Assembly (NCBI GenBank): GCA_019410105.1
Contig: DXTB01000005.1
Location: 1 to 47,500, forward strand
Reading direction: 5' to 3'
DNA length: 47,500 bases
DNA from: Clostridiales bacterium
Lineage (GTDB): Bacteria > Bacillota_A > Clostridia > Oscillospirales > Oscillospiraceae
The notes under the pieces were generated by a model. It saw only the letters and a program-made list of their open reading frames with translations, searched no databases and was not told the origin of the DNA. How positions within the stretch are numbered: the first letter of the stretch is position 1; each line of letters starts with the position of its first letter. Below, piece by piece: positions 25,345-34,347 of this stretch. A program made the translations under genes and the position numbers.

Positions 25345-26145
25345 ATGAAATGCATCGTTTGTGTCAAGCAGGTACCTGATACCTCCGGCGTGGTGGCGGT
25401 GAAGGAAGACGGCACCATGGACCGCGCGGCCATGGCCACCATCACCAACCACGACGACCTGGCTGCGGTTGAGGCCGCGCTGCGCATCAAGGACGCCACC
25501 GGCTGCAAGGTGGTTGTGGTCTCCATGGGCCCTCCTCCCGCCGAGGGGATGCTGCGTGAGCTGCTGGCCATGGGCTGCGATGAGGCCGTGCTGGTCTCCG
25601 CCCGCGAGTTCGGCGGTTCCGATACTTACGCCACCTCTCAGATTCTCGCCGCCGCCATCAAGAAGGTGGGCGTGGACGAGGACGACATCGTGTTCTGCGG
25701 CCGCCAGGCCATCGACGGCGACACCGCCCAGGTGGGCCCCCAGATCGCCGAGAAGCTGCACCTGCCCCAGGTCTCCTATGTGGCGGAGATCGCGGTGGAG
25801 AACAAGGCCGTCACCGTGAAGCGTCTGCTGGAGGACGGCTACATGACCATCAAGGTTCAGACGCCCTGCCTGCTGACCTGCGTGAAGGAGCTGAACGACG
25901 CCCGCTACATGAGCGTGGGCGGCATCATGGAGTGCTACAACAAGCCTCTGGAGATCTACAACTACGAGACTCTGAAGGACGATCCCCTCATCGACGTGGA
26001 TACCATCGGCCTGAAAGGCTCTCCCACGAATGTGTACAAGTCCTTCTCTCCCCCGGTGAAGGGCGCCGGTATGATGATGGAGGGCGCCGACAAGGCGACC
26101 GTCGAGAAGCTGGTCTCCATCCTCAACGACAAGCACATCATCTGA
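25345..26145 (+). CDS. etfB: electron transfer flavoprotein, beta subunit
   Basis: A 266-aa EtfB that pairs with EtfA to carry electrons between NADH, ferredoxin and Bcd. The N-terminus MKCIVCVKQVPDT is the family start, followed by the adenine-nucleotide-binding fold with GCDEAVLVSAREFGGSDTYATSQILAAA and the signature VFCGRQAIDGDTAQVGPQIAEKL (about 112-134). Length fits clostridial Bcd-type EtfB. It lies 24 nt after bcd and 23 nt before etfA, so the complex is made from one transcript. Confidence 0.95.
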   Translation: MKCIVCVKQVPDTSGVVAVKEDGTMDRAAMATITNHDDLAAVEAALRIKDATGCKVVVVSMGPPPAEGMLRELLAMGCDEAVLVSAREFGGSDTYATSQILAAAIKKVGVDEDDIVFCGRQAIDGDTAQVGPQIAEKLHLPQVSYVAEIAVENKAVTVKRLLEDGYMTIKVQTPCLLTCVKELNDARYMSVGGIMECYNKPLEIYNYETLKDDPLIDVDTIGLKGSPTNVYKSFSPPVKGAGMMMEGADKATVEKLVSILNDKHII

Positions 26146-26168
26146 TAGAGTGAAAGGAGAGCAACACA

Positions 26169-27272
26169 ATGGCTTTTGATAGTAAGGATACCGCCGCCTT
26201 CAAGGGCGTATGGGTTTTCTGTGAGCAGCGCGAGGGCGTGATTATGTCCACCAGCTACCAGCTCCTCTCCGAGGGCCGCAAGCTGGCCAACGACCTGGGC
26301 GTGGAGCTGTGCGGCGTGGTGCTGGGCAAGGACATCAAGGAGGACTACCTGAAGGCCCTGGGCGGCTACGGCGCCGACAAGGTGTACTACTGCAACCACG
26401 AGCTGCTGGACGTCTACACCACCGACGCCTACACCAAGGTCATCTGTGACCTGGTGGAGGACAAGAAGCCCGAGATCTTCCTCATCGGCGCCACCAACAT
26501 CGGCCGTGACCTGGGCCCCCGCTGCGCGGCCCGCCTGCACACCGGCCTGACCGCCGACTGCACCCACCTGGACGTGGACGTGGAGAAGTACAAGGCCTTC
26601 CTGAAGACCACCTCCACCATCGACGTGGACAACACCAAGTTCGAGGAGAACACCAACCTGAAGATGACCCGTCCGGCCTTCGGCGGTCACCTGATGGCCA
26701 CCATCATCTGCCCCCGCTTCCGTCCCCAGATGTCCACCGTGCGCCCCGGCGTTATGCAGACCCAGCCCTACGACGAGGCCGGCGCCGCGAAGACGGAGAT
26801 CGTCAACGTGGACGTGAAGCTGGACAAGTCCGACATCCATGTGGATGTGCTGGAGGTCAAGAAGGCCGCCAAGAAGCTGGTCGATCTGATCGGCGCCGAC
26901 GTGGTGGTTTCCGTGGGCCGCGGCATCAGCAAGGACGTCGAGGGCGGCATCAAGCTGGCTGAGGAGCTGGCGGGCGTCCTGGGCGGCGTCGTGGGCTCCT
27001 CCCGCGCCTGTGTCGACGCGGGCTGGATCTCCGCCGACCACCAGGTGGGCCAGACCGGCAAGACCGTGCACCCCCGCATCTATGTGGCCCTGGGCATCTC
27101 CGGCGCCATCCAGCACCTGGCTGGCATGCAGGACTCCGAGTGCATCATCGCGGTGAACAAGAACGAGTCCGCCCCCATCTTCGACGTGGCCTCCTACGGC
27201 ATCTGCGGCGACCTCTACAAGGTCACACCCATGCTCATCGAGGCCATCCGCGCCGCCAAGGCCGCGAAGTAA
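26169..27272 (+). CDS. etfA: electron transfer flavoprotein, alpha subunit
   Basis: A 367-aa FAD-binding EtfA, a little longer than housekeeping forms because of an N-terminal extension ([23 protein letters not shown]). The C-terminal FAD domain shows [10 protein letters not shown] (about 242-251), [11 protein letters not shown] and the signature [22 protein letters not shown] (about 293-314). It is the last gene of the operon; a strong terminator begins 24 bp after its stop. Together with Bcd it would couple crotonyl-CoA reduction to NADH oxidation and ferredoxin reduction (family knowledge). Confidence 0.95.
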   Translation: MAFDSKDTAAFKGVWVFCEQREGVIMSTSYQLLSEGRKLANDLGVELCGVVLGKDIKEDYLKALGGYGADKVYYCNHELLDVYTTDAYTKVICDLVEDKKPEIFLIGATNIGRDLGPRCAARLHTGLTADCTHLDVDVEKYKAFLKTTSTIDVDNTKFEENTNLKMTRPAFGGHLMATIICPRFRPQMSTVRPGVMQTQPYDEAGAAKTEIVNVDVKLDKSDIHVDVLEVKKAAKKLVDLIGADVVVSVGRGISKDVEGGIKLAEELAGVLGGVVGSSRACVDAGWISADHQVGQTGKTVHPRIYVALGISGAIQHLAGMQDSECIIAVNKNESAPIFDVASYGICGDLYKVTPMLIEAIRAAKAAK

Positions 27273-27295
27273 GAGGCACATTGCGCCACCAATAC

Positions 27296-27325
27296 AGCGG
27301 AGGCCCTCCCTGGAGGGCCTCCGCT
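27296..27325 (+). terminator. terminator of the crt-etfA operon
   Basis: A 14-bp perfect stem (27296-27309 with 27312-27325) follows the etfA stop, with TTCT after it. Confidence 0.85.
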
Positions 27326-27381
27326 TTCTATCACAGCGGGGGAGGGGTTCCATAGCGGAGCGGAACGCAAAACTGATTCTC

Positions 27382-28239
27382 ATGGTGGGTGTGCTGGGCG
27401 TCTCCGCCTCGGCCATTCTGGTGCGGTTTTCCCAGGCGCCGTCCGGGGTGACCGCAGCCTACCGCCTGGGCTGGACGGTGCTCCTGTTGCTTCCGGTAGT
27501 GCTCCTGCGGTGCCGTGCGGAACTGAGGCGGGTGACGGCGCGGGATTTGGTCCTGTGCGGGGCCAGCGGCGTTCTGCTTGCACTCCACTTCCTCACATGG
27601 TTTGAGTCCCTTAAGCGTACCAGCGTGGCCTCCTCCACGGTGCTGGTGAGCACCGAGGTGATTTTCACCGCCATGGGCTTCGCCCTGTTCCTGCATGGAA
27701 AAATCCCACGGCTGGGGGTGTGGGCCATTCTCCTGGCCTTTGGGGGCAGCGCCCTGCTGGCCCTCTCCGGAGGCGGCGGGGCAGGGGAGCTGTCCGGCAA
27801 CCTGCTGGCCCTGGCTACGGCCTCGGCCGCCGCCGTCTATACCCTCATCGGACGGATACAGCGGGGCCATCTGTCTACCACGGTCTACACCTTTCTGACC
27901 TTTCTGACCTATCTGGCCTGCTTTCTCACCCTGCTGTTGGGCACCGCCGCGGCGGGGACGCCCCTGACGGGCTACGGCGGCCGGGAGTGGCTCATCGGTC
28001 TGGCGTTGGCGGTGCTGTGCACTCTCCTGGGACACAGCCTGTTTAGCTGGTGCCTCAAGTACCTGTCCCCATCCTACGTGTCCGCCGCAAAGCTGTGTGA
28101 GCCGGTCTTCTCCTCCCTGGCGGCCATCCCACTGTTCGGAGAGGTGCCCGGTCCACTCCAGCTTGCCGGAGGCGCGGCGGTGCTGGGAGCTGTCCTCCTC
28201 TACACCTGGGCGGAGCGTGAAAAAACTCCTGCCGGATGA
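27382..28239 (+). CDS. EamA/DMT-family permease
   Basis: A 285-aa drug/metabolite transporter of the EamA family: two repeats of about five TM helices each, with the motif VLVSTEVIFTAMGFALFLH (about 92-110) and the second-repeat equivalent YVSAAKLCEPVFSSLAAIPLFGE (about 233-255). The substrate is unknown. The first ATG (27382) has no ribosome site and lies inside TM1; the homologous frame continues upstream as ERNAKLILM, and GGAGGGG stands 6 nt before an in-frame ATA at 27352. So the true start is probably upstream of 27382, at a non-standard codon, or a sequence error hides it. The stop codon lies within the loop of its own terminator. Confidence 0.82.
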   Translation: MVGVLGVSASAILVRFSQAPSGVTAAYRLGWTVLLLLPVVLLRCRAELRRVTARDLVLCGASGVLLALHFLTWFESLKRTSVASSTVLVSTEVIFTAMGFALFLHGKIPRLGVWAILLAFGGSALLALSGGGGAGELSGNLLALATASAAAVYTLIGRIQRGHLSTTVYTFLTFLTYLACFLTLLLGTAAAGTPLTGYGGREWLIGLALAVLCTLLGHSLFSWCLKYLSPSYVSAAKLCEPVFSSLAAIPLFGEVPGPLQLAGGAAVLGAVLLYTWAEREKTPAG

Positions 28240-28257
28240 GTCCGGCAGGAGTTTTTT
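28220..28257. terminator. bidirectional terminator overlapping the EamA stop codon
   Basis: A 17-bp perfect stem (28220-28236 with 28241-28257), loop TGAG, with A- and T-tracts in the stem base. The TGA stop of the plus-strand gene is in the loop; the convergent SNF gene ends at 28264. Confidence 0.92.
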
Positions 28258-28263
28258 CAGTCG

Positions 28264-29676
28264 TTAGGCGCCGAGGGCGGCCACGATAAAGGGCTTGAAC
28301 TTGTCCCAGTAGCCCATGATGAAGATGATGAGCACAATGACGGGCAGGACGTACTTGAAGTAGAGGCGGAACTGGGCGGGGAAGCGGACGCCTCTGCCCT
28401 GGTTTGCTTCTTCCAGGAAGTGGTCGTAGCCCCAGCCATACTTTTTGGATACACAGCAGAACAGCAGGTAGATCATGGAGCCGATGGGGAGCAGGTTGTT
28501 GCTCACCAGGAAATCCTCCCAGTCCATAATGCCCATGCCCAGGGCCTTCACGCCGCTCCACAGGTTGTTGCCCAGCAGACAGGGCAGGCTCAGCAGGAAG
28601 ATGAGCACCAGATTGGCCAGTACCGCCCTGCCACGGGAGATACCGAAGCGGTCCATCCAGCAGGCGAGGATATTCTCAAACACGGCGGTTACGGTGGACA
28701 GGGCGGCAAAGAACAGGAAAACGAAAAACAGCGCGCCCCAGAGCTGGCCGCCCGGCATGGCGTTGAACACATTGGGCAGGGTCACAAAGATCAGGCTGGG
28801 GCCCTGGCCGGGGTTGACGCCGAAAGCGAAGGCGGAGGGGAAGATGATCAGGCCGGAGACAAAGGCAACGCAGGTGTCCAGAACGCCCACGTTGATGGCC
28901 TCGCCGAACAGGCGGCGCTCCTTGCCGATGTAGCTGCCGAAAATGGCCATGGCGCCAATACCCAGGCTGAGGGTGAAGAAGGCCTGTCCCATGGCGTCAT
29001 AGATGGCGCGGAACAGCCGAAAGCTGCCGTCGGCATCGTACATCAGGTTGTGGAAGTTGGGCACCAGGTAGAACTTCACGCCCTCCATGGCACCGGGAAG
29101 GGTGAGAGCGCGGACGGCCAGCACTACCAGCAGGGCCAGCAGGCAGAGCATCATGGCCTTGTTGACCTTCTCCACGCCGTTTTTCAGGCCGCGGCTGCAG
29201 ATCAGCATACCCAGCACCACCACGATGCCCATGAACAGAAGCTGAATTCCTACGTTGCCCTGCATGGCGCCGAAAGCGGTTTCCACACCAGCGGCATCCA
29301 GGCCCCGGAATTCGCCGGCAGCCACCTTGAAGAAGTAAAGCAGCAGCCAGCCGGCGATGGTGGTGTAGAACATCATCAGCAGGTAATTGCCCGCCATGCC
29401 GAACCAGCCGTACCAGTGCCACTTGCTCCCCTTGGGCTCCAGGACCTGAAAGGAGGCCAGGATGCTCTTCCGGCTGGCCCGGCCCACGGAAAACTCCATG
29501 GCCATGATGGGCAGGCCCATGATGACCAGGAACAGCAGATAGATCAGCACAAAGGCCGCGCCGCCGTACTGCCCCACGATGTAGGGGAACCGCCAGACGT
29601 TGCCCAGGCCGATGGCGCACCCGGCGGAGATGAGCACAAAGCCCAGCCGGGACGCAAAGGTCTCTCTCTCTTTCAC
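28264..29676 (-). CDS. sodium-dependent transporter, SNF/NSS family
   Basis: A 470-aa Na+-coupled symporter of the neurotransmitter:sodium symporter (LeuT/MhsT/TnaT-like) family, with about 12 TM helices. TM1 carries GFVLISAGCAIGLGNVWRFPY, the family signature with Na+/substrate residues, followed by YGGAAFVLIYLLFLV (TM2). Bacterial members import amino acids. I start it at GTG 29676 (MKERETFASRLG) with GGAGG upstream; the longer frame to 29754 crosses the promoter. Single gene with its own promoter. Uptake of a hydrophobic or aromatic amino acid is a family-based guess. Confidence 0.92.
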   Translation of the reverse strand: MKERETFASRLGFVLISAGCAIGLGNVWRFPYIVGQYGGAAFVLIYLLFLVIMGLPIMAMEFSVGRASRKSILASFQVLEPKGSKWHWYGWFGMAGNYLLMMFYTTIAGWLLLYFFKVAAGEFRGLDAAGVETAFGAMQGNVGIQLLFMGIVVVLGMLICSRGLKNGVEKVNKAMMLCLLALLVVLAVRALTLPGAMEGVKFYLVPNFHNLMYDADGSFRLFRAIYDAMGQAFFTLSLGIGAMAIFGSYIGKERRLFGEAINVGVLDTCVAFVSGLIIFPSAFAFGVNPGQGPSLIFVTLPNVFNAMPGGQLWGALFFVFLFFAALSTVTAVFENILACWMDRFGISRGRAVLANLVLIFLLSLPCLLGNNLWSGVKALGMGIMDWEDFLVSNNLLPIGSMIYLLFCCVSKKYGWGYDHFLEEANQGRGVRFPAQFRLYFKYVLPVIVLIIFIMGYWDKFKPFIVAALGA

Positions 29677-29725
29677 AATTGCATACCCTCCTTGGATCAG
29701 CCGCCACACGCGCGGCATTACACAC

Positions 29726-29754
29726 ATAATAGCGGATTTTGGAAGGTATGTCAA
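29726..29754 (-). promoter_or_regulatory. sigma-A promoter of the SNF transporter gene
   Basis: Minus-strand TTGACA (29754-29749), 17 bp, TATTAT (29731-29726), about 50 bp before the GTG start. Confidence 0.82.
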
Positions 29755-29799
29755 TCAAAAGCGGCGCGTAACCCTTGTGTCATGGCGGAACGGGTACTT

Positions 29800-30072
29800 T
29801 TAAAGCCAATCAAGAACCACGTCCCGCAGGGTGACGGGGGAGACGCAGTTGCGCCGGAGGAGCTCCAGAAGCTGGTCAATGCGCTCCACGCTGACCGTGA
29901 TGTTGGGCACCGATGCCTCCTCTCCGTCCGGTCCTGCCACCTTAACTCCATAGCTCTCGCAGGACAGGCCGCCGCTCAGCTCCATCTCGTCCACCAGAAT
30001 GTAATACTGGAAGGAGTGTGCAGTGCCGTCCTCCTCTTCCCCCGTACAGGTATCGACTAATAGTTCCCTCAT
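29800..30072 (-). CDS. DUF6514-type small protein
   Basis: A 90-aa acidic protein with MRELLVDTCTGEEEDG, FQYYILVDEMELSGGL and CESYGVKV, the pattern of a small clostridial family (DUF6514) of unknown function, assigned by eye. The C-terminal half (ITVSVERIDQLLELLRRNCVSPVTLRDVVLDWL) is a helical segment. ATG 30072 has GGGAG at 9 nt; the longer frame from 30111 overlaps the promoter. No signal peptide. Single gene with its own strong promoter. I infer no function. Confidence 0.75.
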   Translation of the reverse strand: MRELLVDTCTGEEEDGTAHSFQYYILVDEMELSGGLSCESYGVKVAGPDGEEASVPNITVSVERIDQLLELLRRNCVSPVTLRDVVLDWL

Positions 30073-30109
30073 CTTGTATCTGCTCCCTTCTTCTTTGATC
30101 CGTAAGACC

Positions 30110-30138
30110 ATTATATTGTATTTTCCAGCATTTGTAAA
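30110..30138 (-). promoter_or_regulatory. sigma-A promoter of the DUF6514 gene
   Basis: Minus-strand TTTACA (30138-30133), 17 bp, TATAAT (30115-30110). Confidence 0.78.
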
Positions 30139-30271
30139 GGAGCGATCACCGCAGGTTTCGACACGGGAGGGCGGTTATGTCACCCGCAGAGAGGACTTCT
30201 GTCAACGAAAGCGCGAAGAAGGGGAGAGAACGGCGAGAATGGTCGAATTTGAGGGAGTGAATGTGGAAAGA

Positions 30272-30304
30272 AAAGAGGCGTCCGCCGGCAGCGGACGCCT
30301 CTTT
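30272..30304 (-). terminator. terminator of the glycine cleavage operon
   Basis: A 14-bp stem (30272-30285 with 30291-30304, loop CGGCA) lies 15 bp after the lpdA stop; on the minus strand it is followed by TTCTTTCC. Confidence 0.85.
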
Positions 30305-30318
30305 GTGGAAAAAAGGGG

Positions 30319-31617
30319 CTAGGAGAGGGGAAAAGCCGCCTCCACGGCCTCGGAAATGGCCTCGGCAAAGGTGGGATGGGGGCGCACCGGGCGGAGCAGC
30401 TGCTCCGCCGTCAGCTCCAGCGTGACCGCCAAGGCGAGCTCGGAGATCAGATCGGTGGCCCGGTAACAGCACAGCTGAGCCCCCAGCAGGGCGCGGCTCT
30501 CCCGGTGAAATACCAGCTTGACAAAGCCCCGCTTTCCCCCCTCGATGAGGGTACGGGCGTTGCCCCCCAGCACACACTTGCCGGCGGCACAGGGGATGCC
30601 CCGGGCCCTGGCCTCGTCGGCGGTGAGTCCCACCTGGGCCAGCTCTGGGCTGGTGTAGACGCAGGCGGGGATGGGGGCCACTCCGCGGAGGGGGGTGCGG
30701 CCCAGCAGGAGGTCGGCCACAAAGCGCCCCTCCGCCTCCGCCTTGTGGGCCAGCATGGCCCCGCCGATGGCGTCCCCGATGGCGTAAAGGGAGGGGATGG
30801 AGGTGCGGAACTGTCCGTCCACCCGGAGGAACCCCCGCTCCAGCTCCGGCAGGAGGTCCCCGGTAAAGAGGCCGCCAGTGGCGGGCCGCCGCCCGGTGGC
30901 CACCAGGACAGCGTCGGCCTCCAGCCGGCGCGCCTCCCCCCGGTGGGTGAAGGCGACGGCAGGGCCGGGGGTGACGCCGGTGACGCCGGCTCCGGTGAAC
31001 ACCTCCACCCCGTCCTGCCTGAGCTGCGCGGCCAGACTCTGGCCCAGCTCCCGCTCCAGGGTGGGCAGGAGGCGGGGGGCCGCCTCCAGGATGGTGACGC
31101 GGGCGCCTGCGGCGGCCCAGACACACGCCAGCTCCACCCCGATCACTCCGCCGCCGATGATGGCCAGACGGTCCAGGGGACGCAGATCGGAAAGCAGGCC
31201 GTCGCTGGTGACTACACCGGGTGTGTCCAGGCCGGGGATGGGGGGCAGGGCGGGCTCGGAACCCGCGGCGACCAGGATGTGGGCCGCCTCGTAGGCCGCG
31301 CCCCCCGCCTCCACCGTGTGGGGGCCGGTGACCACCGCCCGGTAAGGGATGAGTTCCACCCCGGCGGCCCGGAGCTGCTTCTCCTGGCCGGCGCGGAGGG
31401 TGGACACCACCCGCTCCACCTCTGCGGCCAGGGCGGGCCAGTCACAGCCCGGTCCCGCCCCGTGGAGGAGGGCCTTGGTGGGGACGCACCCCCGGTTGAG
31501 GCAGGTGCCCCCCACCTGGCGGGGCTCAAAGAGGGCCACGGACAGGCCGCCCTGCGCGGCCCGGAGGGCGGCGGCGCAGCCGCCGGGCCCTCCGCCGATG
31601 ACAATCAGCTCATGCAC
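30319..31617 (-). CDS. lpdA: dihydrolipoyl dehydrogenase (glycine cleavage L-protein)
   Basis: FAD/NAD enzyme that re-oxidises the dihydrolipoyl arm of GcvH. The 432-aa sequence has the FAD motif VIGGGPGGCAAALRAA (about 6-21) and the redox disulfide GGTCLNRGCVPTKAL (about 36-50). It also has the NAD motif IIGGGVIGVELA and the C-terminal PHPTFAEAISEAVEAAF, whose His and Glu match the catalytic pair. It is about 30 residues shorter than typical enzymes, and the first His of the usual HxHPT is Arg. It begins 3 nt after gcvPB, as the last gene of gcvT-H-PA-PB-lpdA, so it is a dedicated L-protein rather than a pyruvate dehydrogenase E3. Confidence 0.92.
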   Translation of the reverse strand: MHELIVIGGGPGGCAAALRAAQGGLSVALFEPRQVGGTCLNRGCVPTKALLHGAGPGCDWPALAAEVERVVSTLRAGQEKQLRAAGVELIPYRAVVTGPHTVEAGGAAYEAAHILVAAGSEPALPPIPGLDTPGVVTSDGLLSDLRPLDRLAIIGGGVIGVELACVWAAAGARVTILEAAPRLLPTLERELGQSLAAQLRQDGVEVFTGAGVTGVTPGPAVAFTHRGEARRLEADAVLVATGRRPATGGLFTGDLLPELERGFLRVDGQFRTSIPSLYAIGDAIGGAMLAHKAEAEGRFVADLLLGRTPLRGVAPIPACVYTSPELAQVGLTADEARARGIPCAAGKCVLGGNARTLIEGGKRGFVKLVFHRESRALLGAQLCCYRATDLISELALAVTLELTAEQLLRPVRPHPTFAEAISEAVEAAFPLS

Positions 31618-31620
31618 GGC

Positions 31621-33042
31621 TCAACCCTCCGGGAAGGCGTACCGCACCACCGGGCGGCGGGCGGCGGCGGTCTCGTCGGGGCGGCCCACAGGCGTGCTCG
31701 CCGGGGCGGCGTGGAGGGCCTCCGGCTCCTCCTTCGCCCGGCGCAGAATCTCCGCCAGCACCGCCGCCGCCTCGTCCAGCGTCTCGGGGGACTCGGTCTC
31801 GGTAGGCTCGAACATCAGCGCCTCGTGGACGATCAGGGGGAAATACATGGTGGGCGGGTGGATGCCCGCGTCCAGCATGGACTTGGCCACGTCCAGGGCG
31901 GATACCCCCGTCTCCTTTTTCAGCTCCTCCAGGGTGAGCACAAACTCGTGCATGCACAGGCCGGGGAAGGCGGCGGTATAGCCCGCCTCCTCCAGCTTCC
32001 TTTTGAGATAGTTGGCGTTGAGCACCGCCGTGTGGGCGGCCTCGGCCACGCCGGTGTTTCCCAGCCGCAGCAGGTAGGCCAGGGCCTTGACGACCACCAG
32101 GAAGTTGGCGTGGAAGGCCCGCACCTGGCCGATGGAGTGCTCCCCGCCGTTGCGGCACAGGGCGGAGCCGGGCAGGAAGGGGGCCAGAAAGGCCTTGCAC
32201 CCCACCGGGCCGCTGCCCGGGCCGCCGCCGCCGTGGGGGGTGGCGAAGGTCTTGTGGAGGTTGAGGTGGCACACGTCGAAGCCCATGTCGCCCGGCCGGG
32301 CCACCCCCATGATGGCGTTGAGGTTGGCCCCGTCGTAGTAGACGAGGCCCCCGGCGGCGTGGACGAGGGCGGTGAGCGCTAGGATGTCTTTCTCAAAGAG
32401 CCCCACAGTGTTGGGATTGGTGAGCATCAGCCCCGCCGTGTCGGGGCCGCAGGCGGCCCGCAGGGCCTCCAGATCCACCAGCCCCTCGGGGGTGGAGGGG
32501 ATGTTTTTGACGGTGAAGCCCGCCATGGCGGCGGAGGCCGGGTTGGTGCCGTGGGCGGAGTCGGGCACCAGGATCACCGTGCGGCCCGTGTCCCCCTGGC
32601 TGTGGTGGTAGGCCTTGATGAGCAGCAAGCCCAGGAATTCCCCATGGGCTCCTGCGGCGGGCTGGAGGGTGACGGCATCCATGCCGGTGATCTCACAGAG
32701 CAGGTGCTCTGCCCGGGCCAGGACGGCCTGAGCGCCCTGGACGGTGTGGGCGGGCTGGAGGGGGTGCAGACCGGTAAAGCCGGGCAGGGCGGCGGCCTCC
32801 TCCCCCAGCTTGGGGTTGTACTTCATGGTACAGGAGCCCAGTGGGTAGAAGCCGTCGCACACGCCGAAGGCCCGGCGGGCGAGGGCCTGATAGTGGCGGG
32901 ACAGGTCGCTCTCCCCCAGCTCCGGCAGGCGGGGGACCGTTTTCCGCCGGTACTTCTCCGGCAGGGGGGCGGCGGGCACGTCCAGAGACGGCAGAAGGTC
33001 GTTCCCCCGGCCGGGGCGGCTGCGCTCAAAAATCAGCTTCAT
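31621..33042 (-). CDS. gcvPB: glycine dehydrogenase (decarboxylating) subunit 2
   Basis: PLP-carrying half of the split P-protein: decarboxylates glycine and passes the aminomethyl group to the lipoyl arm of GcvH. The 473-aa protein has the PLP lysine at K264 (HLNLHKTFATPHGGGGPG), DSAHGTNPASAAMAGF (about 161-176) and YYDGANLNAIMG (about 235-246), all typical. The start is ATG 33042, overlapping the gcvPA stop by 4 nt (ATGA), so the two halves are coupled. A longer open frame up to 33384 lies inside gcvPA and is not used. Confidence 0.95.
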   Translation of the reverse strand: MKLIFERSRPGRGNDLLPSLDVPAAPLPEKYRRKTVPRLPELGESDLSRHYQALARRAFGVCDGFYPLGSCTMKYNPKLGEEAAALPGFTGLHPLQPAHTVQGAQAVLARAEHLLCEITGMDAVTLQPAAGAHGEFLGLLLIKAYHHSQGDTGRTVILVPDSAHGTNPASAAMAGFTVKNIPSTPEGLVDLEALRAACGPDTAGLMLTNPNTVGLFEKDILALTALVHAAGGLVYYDGANLNAIMGVARPGDMGFDVCHLNLHKTFATPHGGGGPGSGPVGCKAFLAPFLPGSALCRNGGEHSIGQVRAFHANFLVVVKALAYLLRLGNTGVAEAAHTAVLNANYLKRKLEEAGYTAAFPGLCMHEFVLTLEELKKETGVSALDVAKSMLDAGIHPPTMYFPLIVHEALMFEPTETESPETLDEAAAVLAEILRRAKEEPEALHAAPASTPVGRPDETAAARRPVVRYAFPEG

Positions 33043-34346
33043 CTGTCCAGCACCTCCTTGACAATGGACACGGCCTCGTCCAGCTCGGCACGGCTCTGCT
33101 TCTCCGTGGCGCACCACAGCAACCCGCCCTCCACCGGCCAGCCCCCCAGGATGCCGCGCGCCTCCAGGGCGGAAAGCACCTTCTGGGGTTCGGGCAGATC
33201 GGTGACAAACTCGTGGAAGAAGGGGCCGGGGTAGCGCAGGGACACGCCGGGCAGCCGGCACAGCTCTGCGGCCAGGTAGTGGGCCTTGGCGTGGCACTGC
33301 TCGCCCACCTGCCGAAGCCCGTCCGGCCCCATGAGGGACAGGTAGACGGAGGCGGTGAGGGCGCACAGCGCCTCGTTGGAGCACACGTTGGACGAGGCCT
33401 TCTCCCGGCGGATGTGCTGCTCCCGGGCCTGCAGGGTGAGGACAAAGGCCCGCTCTCCCCGGCTGTCCCGGGTCTCTCCCACGATGCGGCCGGGCAGCCT
33501 GCGCATGAGGGACTGGGAGGCGGCCATGAAGCCCAGGTAGGGCCCGCCCCAGGACAGGGGGAGGCCCAGGGGCTGTCCCTCGCCCACGGCGATGTCCGCC
33601 CCGCAGGCGCCGGGGGACTCCAGCACCCCCAGGGCGGCGGGGTTGACCCCGACGATCAGTCTGGCCCCGGCGGCGTGTACCTGGGCGGCCAGGGCGGGCA
33701 GATCCTCGAGCTGGCCGAAGAAGTTGGGCTGCTGGACATAGACGCAGGCGGTGGTCTCATCCAGCAGTCCGGTGAGATCGGTGACGCCGTTTTCCGCCGG
33801 GGCCGCCGCCACCTCGGTACCCGCGCCGAAGCTGTAGGTCCGGATAGTGGAAATCACGTCCGGGTGGGCGGCGGCGGACACCACGGCCCTCGTCCGCTTC
33901 CGCTCCCGGCACATGGCCACCGCCTCCGCCGCGGCGGAGGCCCCGTCATACACCGAGGCGTTGGCCGCATCCAGGCCGGTGAGCTCACAGATCATGGTCT
34001 GGAACTCGAAGATGGACTGGAGCACCCCCTGGCTGATCTCCGCCTGATAGGGGGTATAGGCCGTGACGAACTCCTCCTTGGAGGCGATGCGGCTCACCGC
34101 CGCGGGGATGTAGTGGTCGTAAGCCCCGGCCCCCCGCAGGATGGTGCGGAAGCGGAGGTTCTGCTCCGCCAGGGCCTCCAGGGTGCGGCGGACCTCCAGC
34201 TCCGACTGGGGAGGGGGCAGGTTCAGGGGGGCGGTGAGGCGCACGGACTCCGGCACGTCCCGGTACAGCGCCTCCGGGCCGGACAGGCCCAGGGCGGCGT
34301 ACTGGGCGGCCCGCTCCGCCGCCGCGGCGGGCAGATATCCGGCCAT
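33039..34346 (-). CDS. gcvPA: glycine dehydrogenase (decarboxylating) subunit 1
   Basis: Non-PLP-lysine half of the two-subunit P-protein, 435 aa as usual for Firmicutes. Conserved stretches include GAGAYDHYIPAAVSRI (about 90-105), FVTAYTPYQAEISQGVLQ, FEFQTMICELTGLDAANASVYDGASAAAEA and SSNVCSNEALCALTASVYL. It forms a heterotetramer with GcvPB. The start is ATG 34346 (MAGYLPAAAA), one base after the gcvH stop; the frame from 34409 would run back into gcvH. Member of the riboswitch-controlled gcv operon. Confidence 0.95.
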   Translation of the reverse strand: MAGYLPAAAAERAAQYAALGLSGPEALYRDVPESVRLTAPLNLPPPQSELEVRRTLEALAEQNLRFRTILRGAGAYDHYIPAAVSRIASKEEFVTAYTPYQAEISQGVLQSIFEFQTMICELTGLDAANASVYDGASAAAEAVAMCRERKRTRAVVSAAAHPDVISTIRTYSFGAGTEVAAAPAENGVTDLTGLLDETTACVYVQQPNFFGQLEDLPALAAQVHAAGARLIVGVNPAALGVLESPGACGADIAVGEGQPLGLPLSWGGPYLGFMAASQSLMRRLPGRIVGETRDSRGERAFVLTLQAREQHIRREKASSNVCSNEALCALTASVYLSLMGPDGLRQVGEQCHAKAHYLAAELCRLPGVSLRYPGPFFHEFVTDLPEPQKVLSALEARGILGGWPVEGGLLWCATEKQSRAELDEAVSIVKEVLDR

Positions 34347-34347
34347 G

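Noticed and set aside
31621..33384. 587-residue version of GcvPB
   Set aside because: The N-terminal 114 residues are out-of-frame translation of gcvPA; ATG 33042 in the ATGA overlap is the true start.
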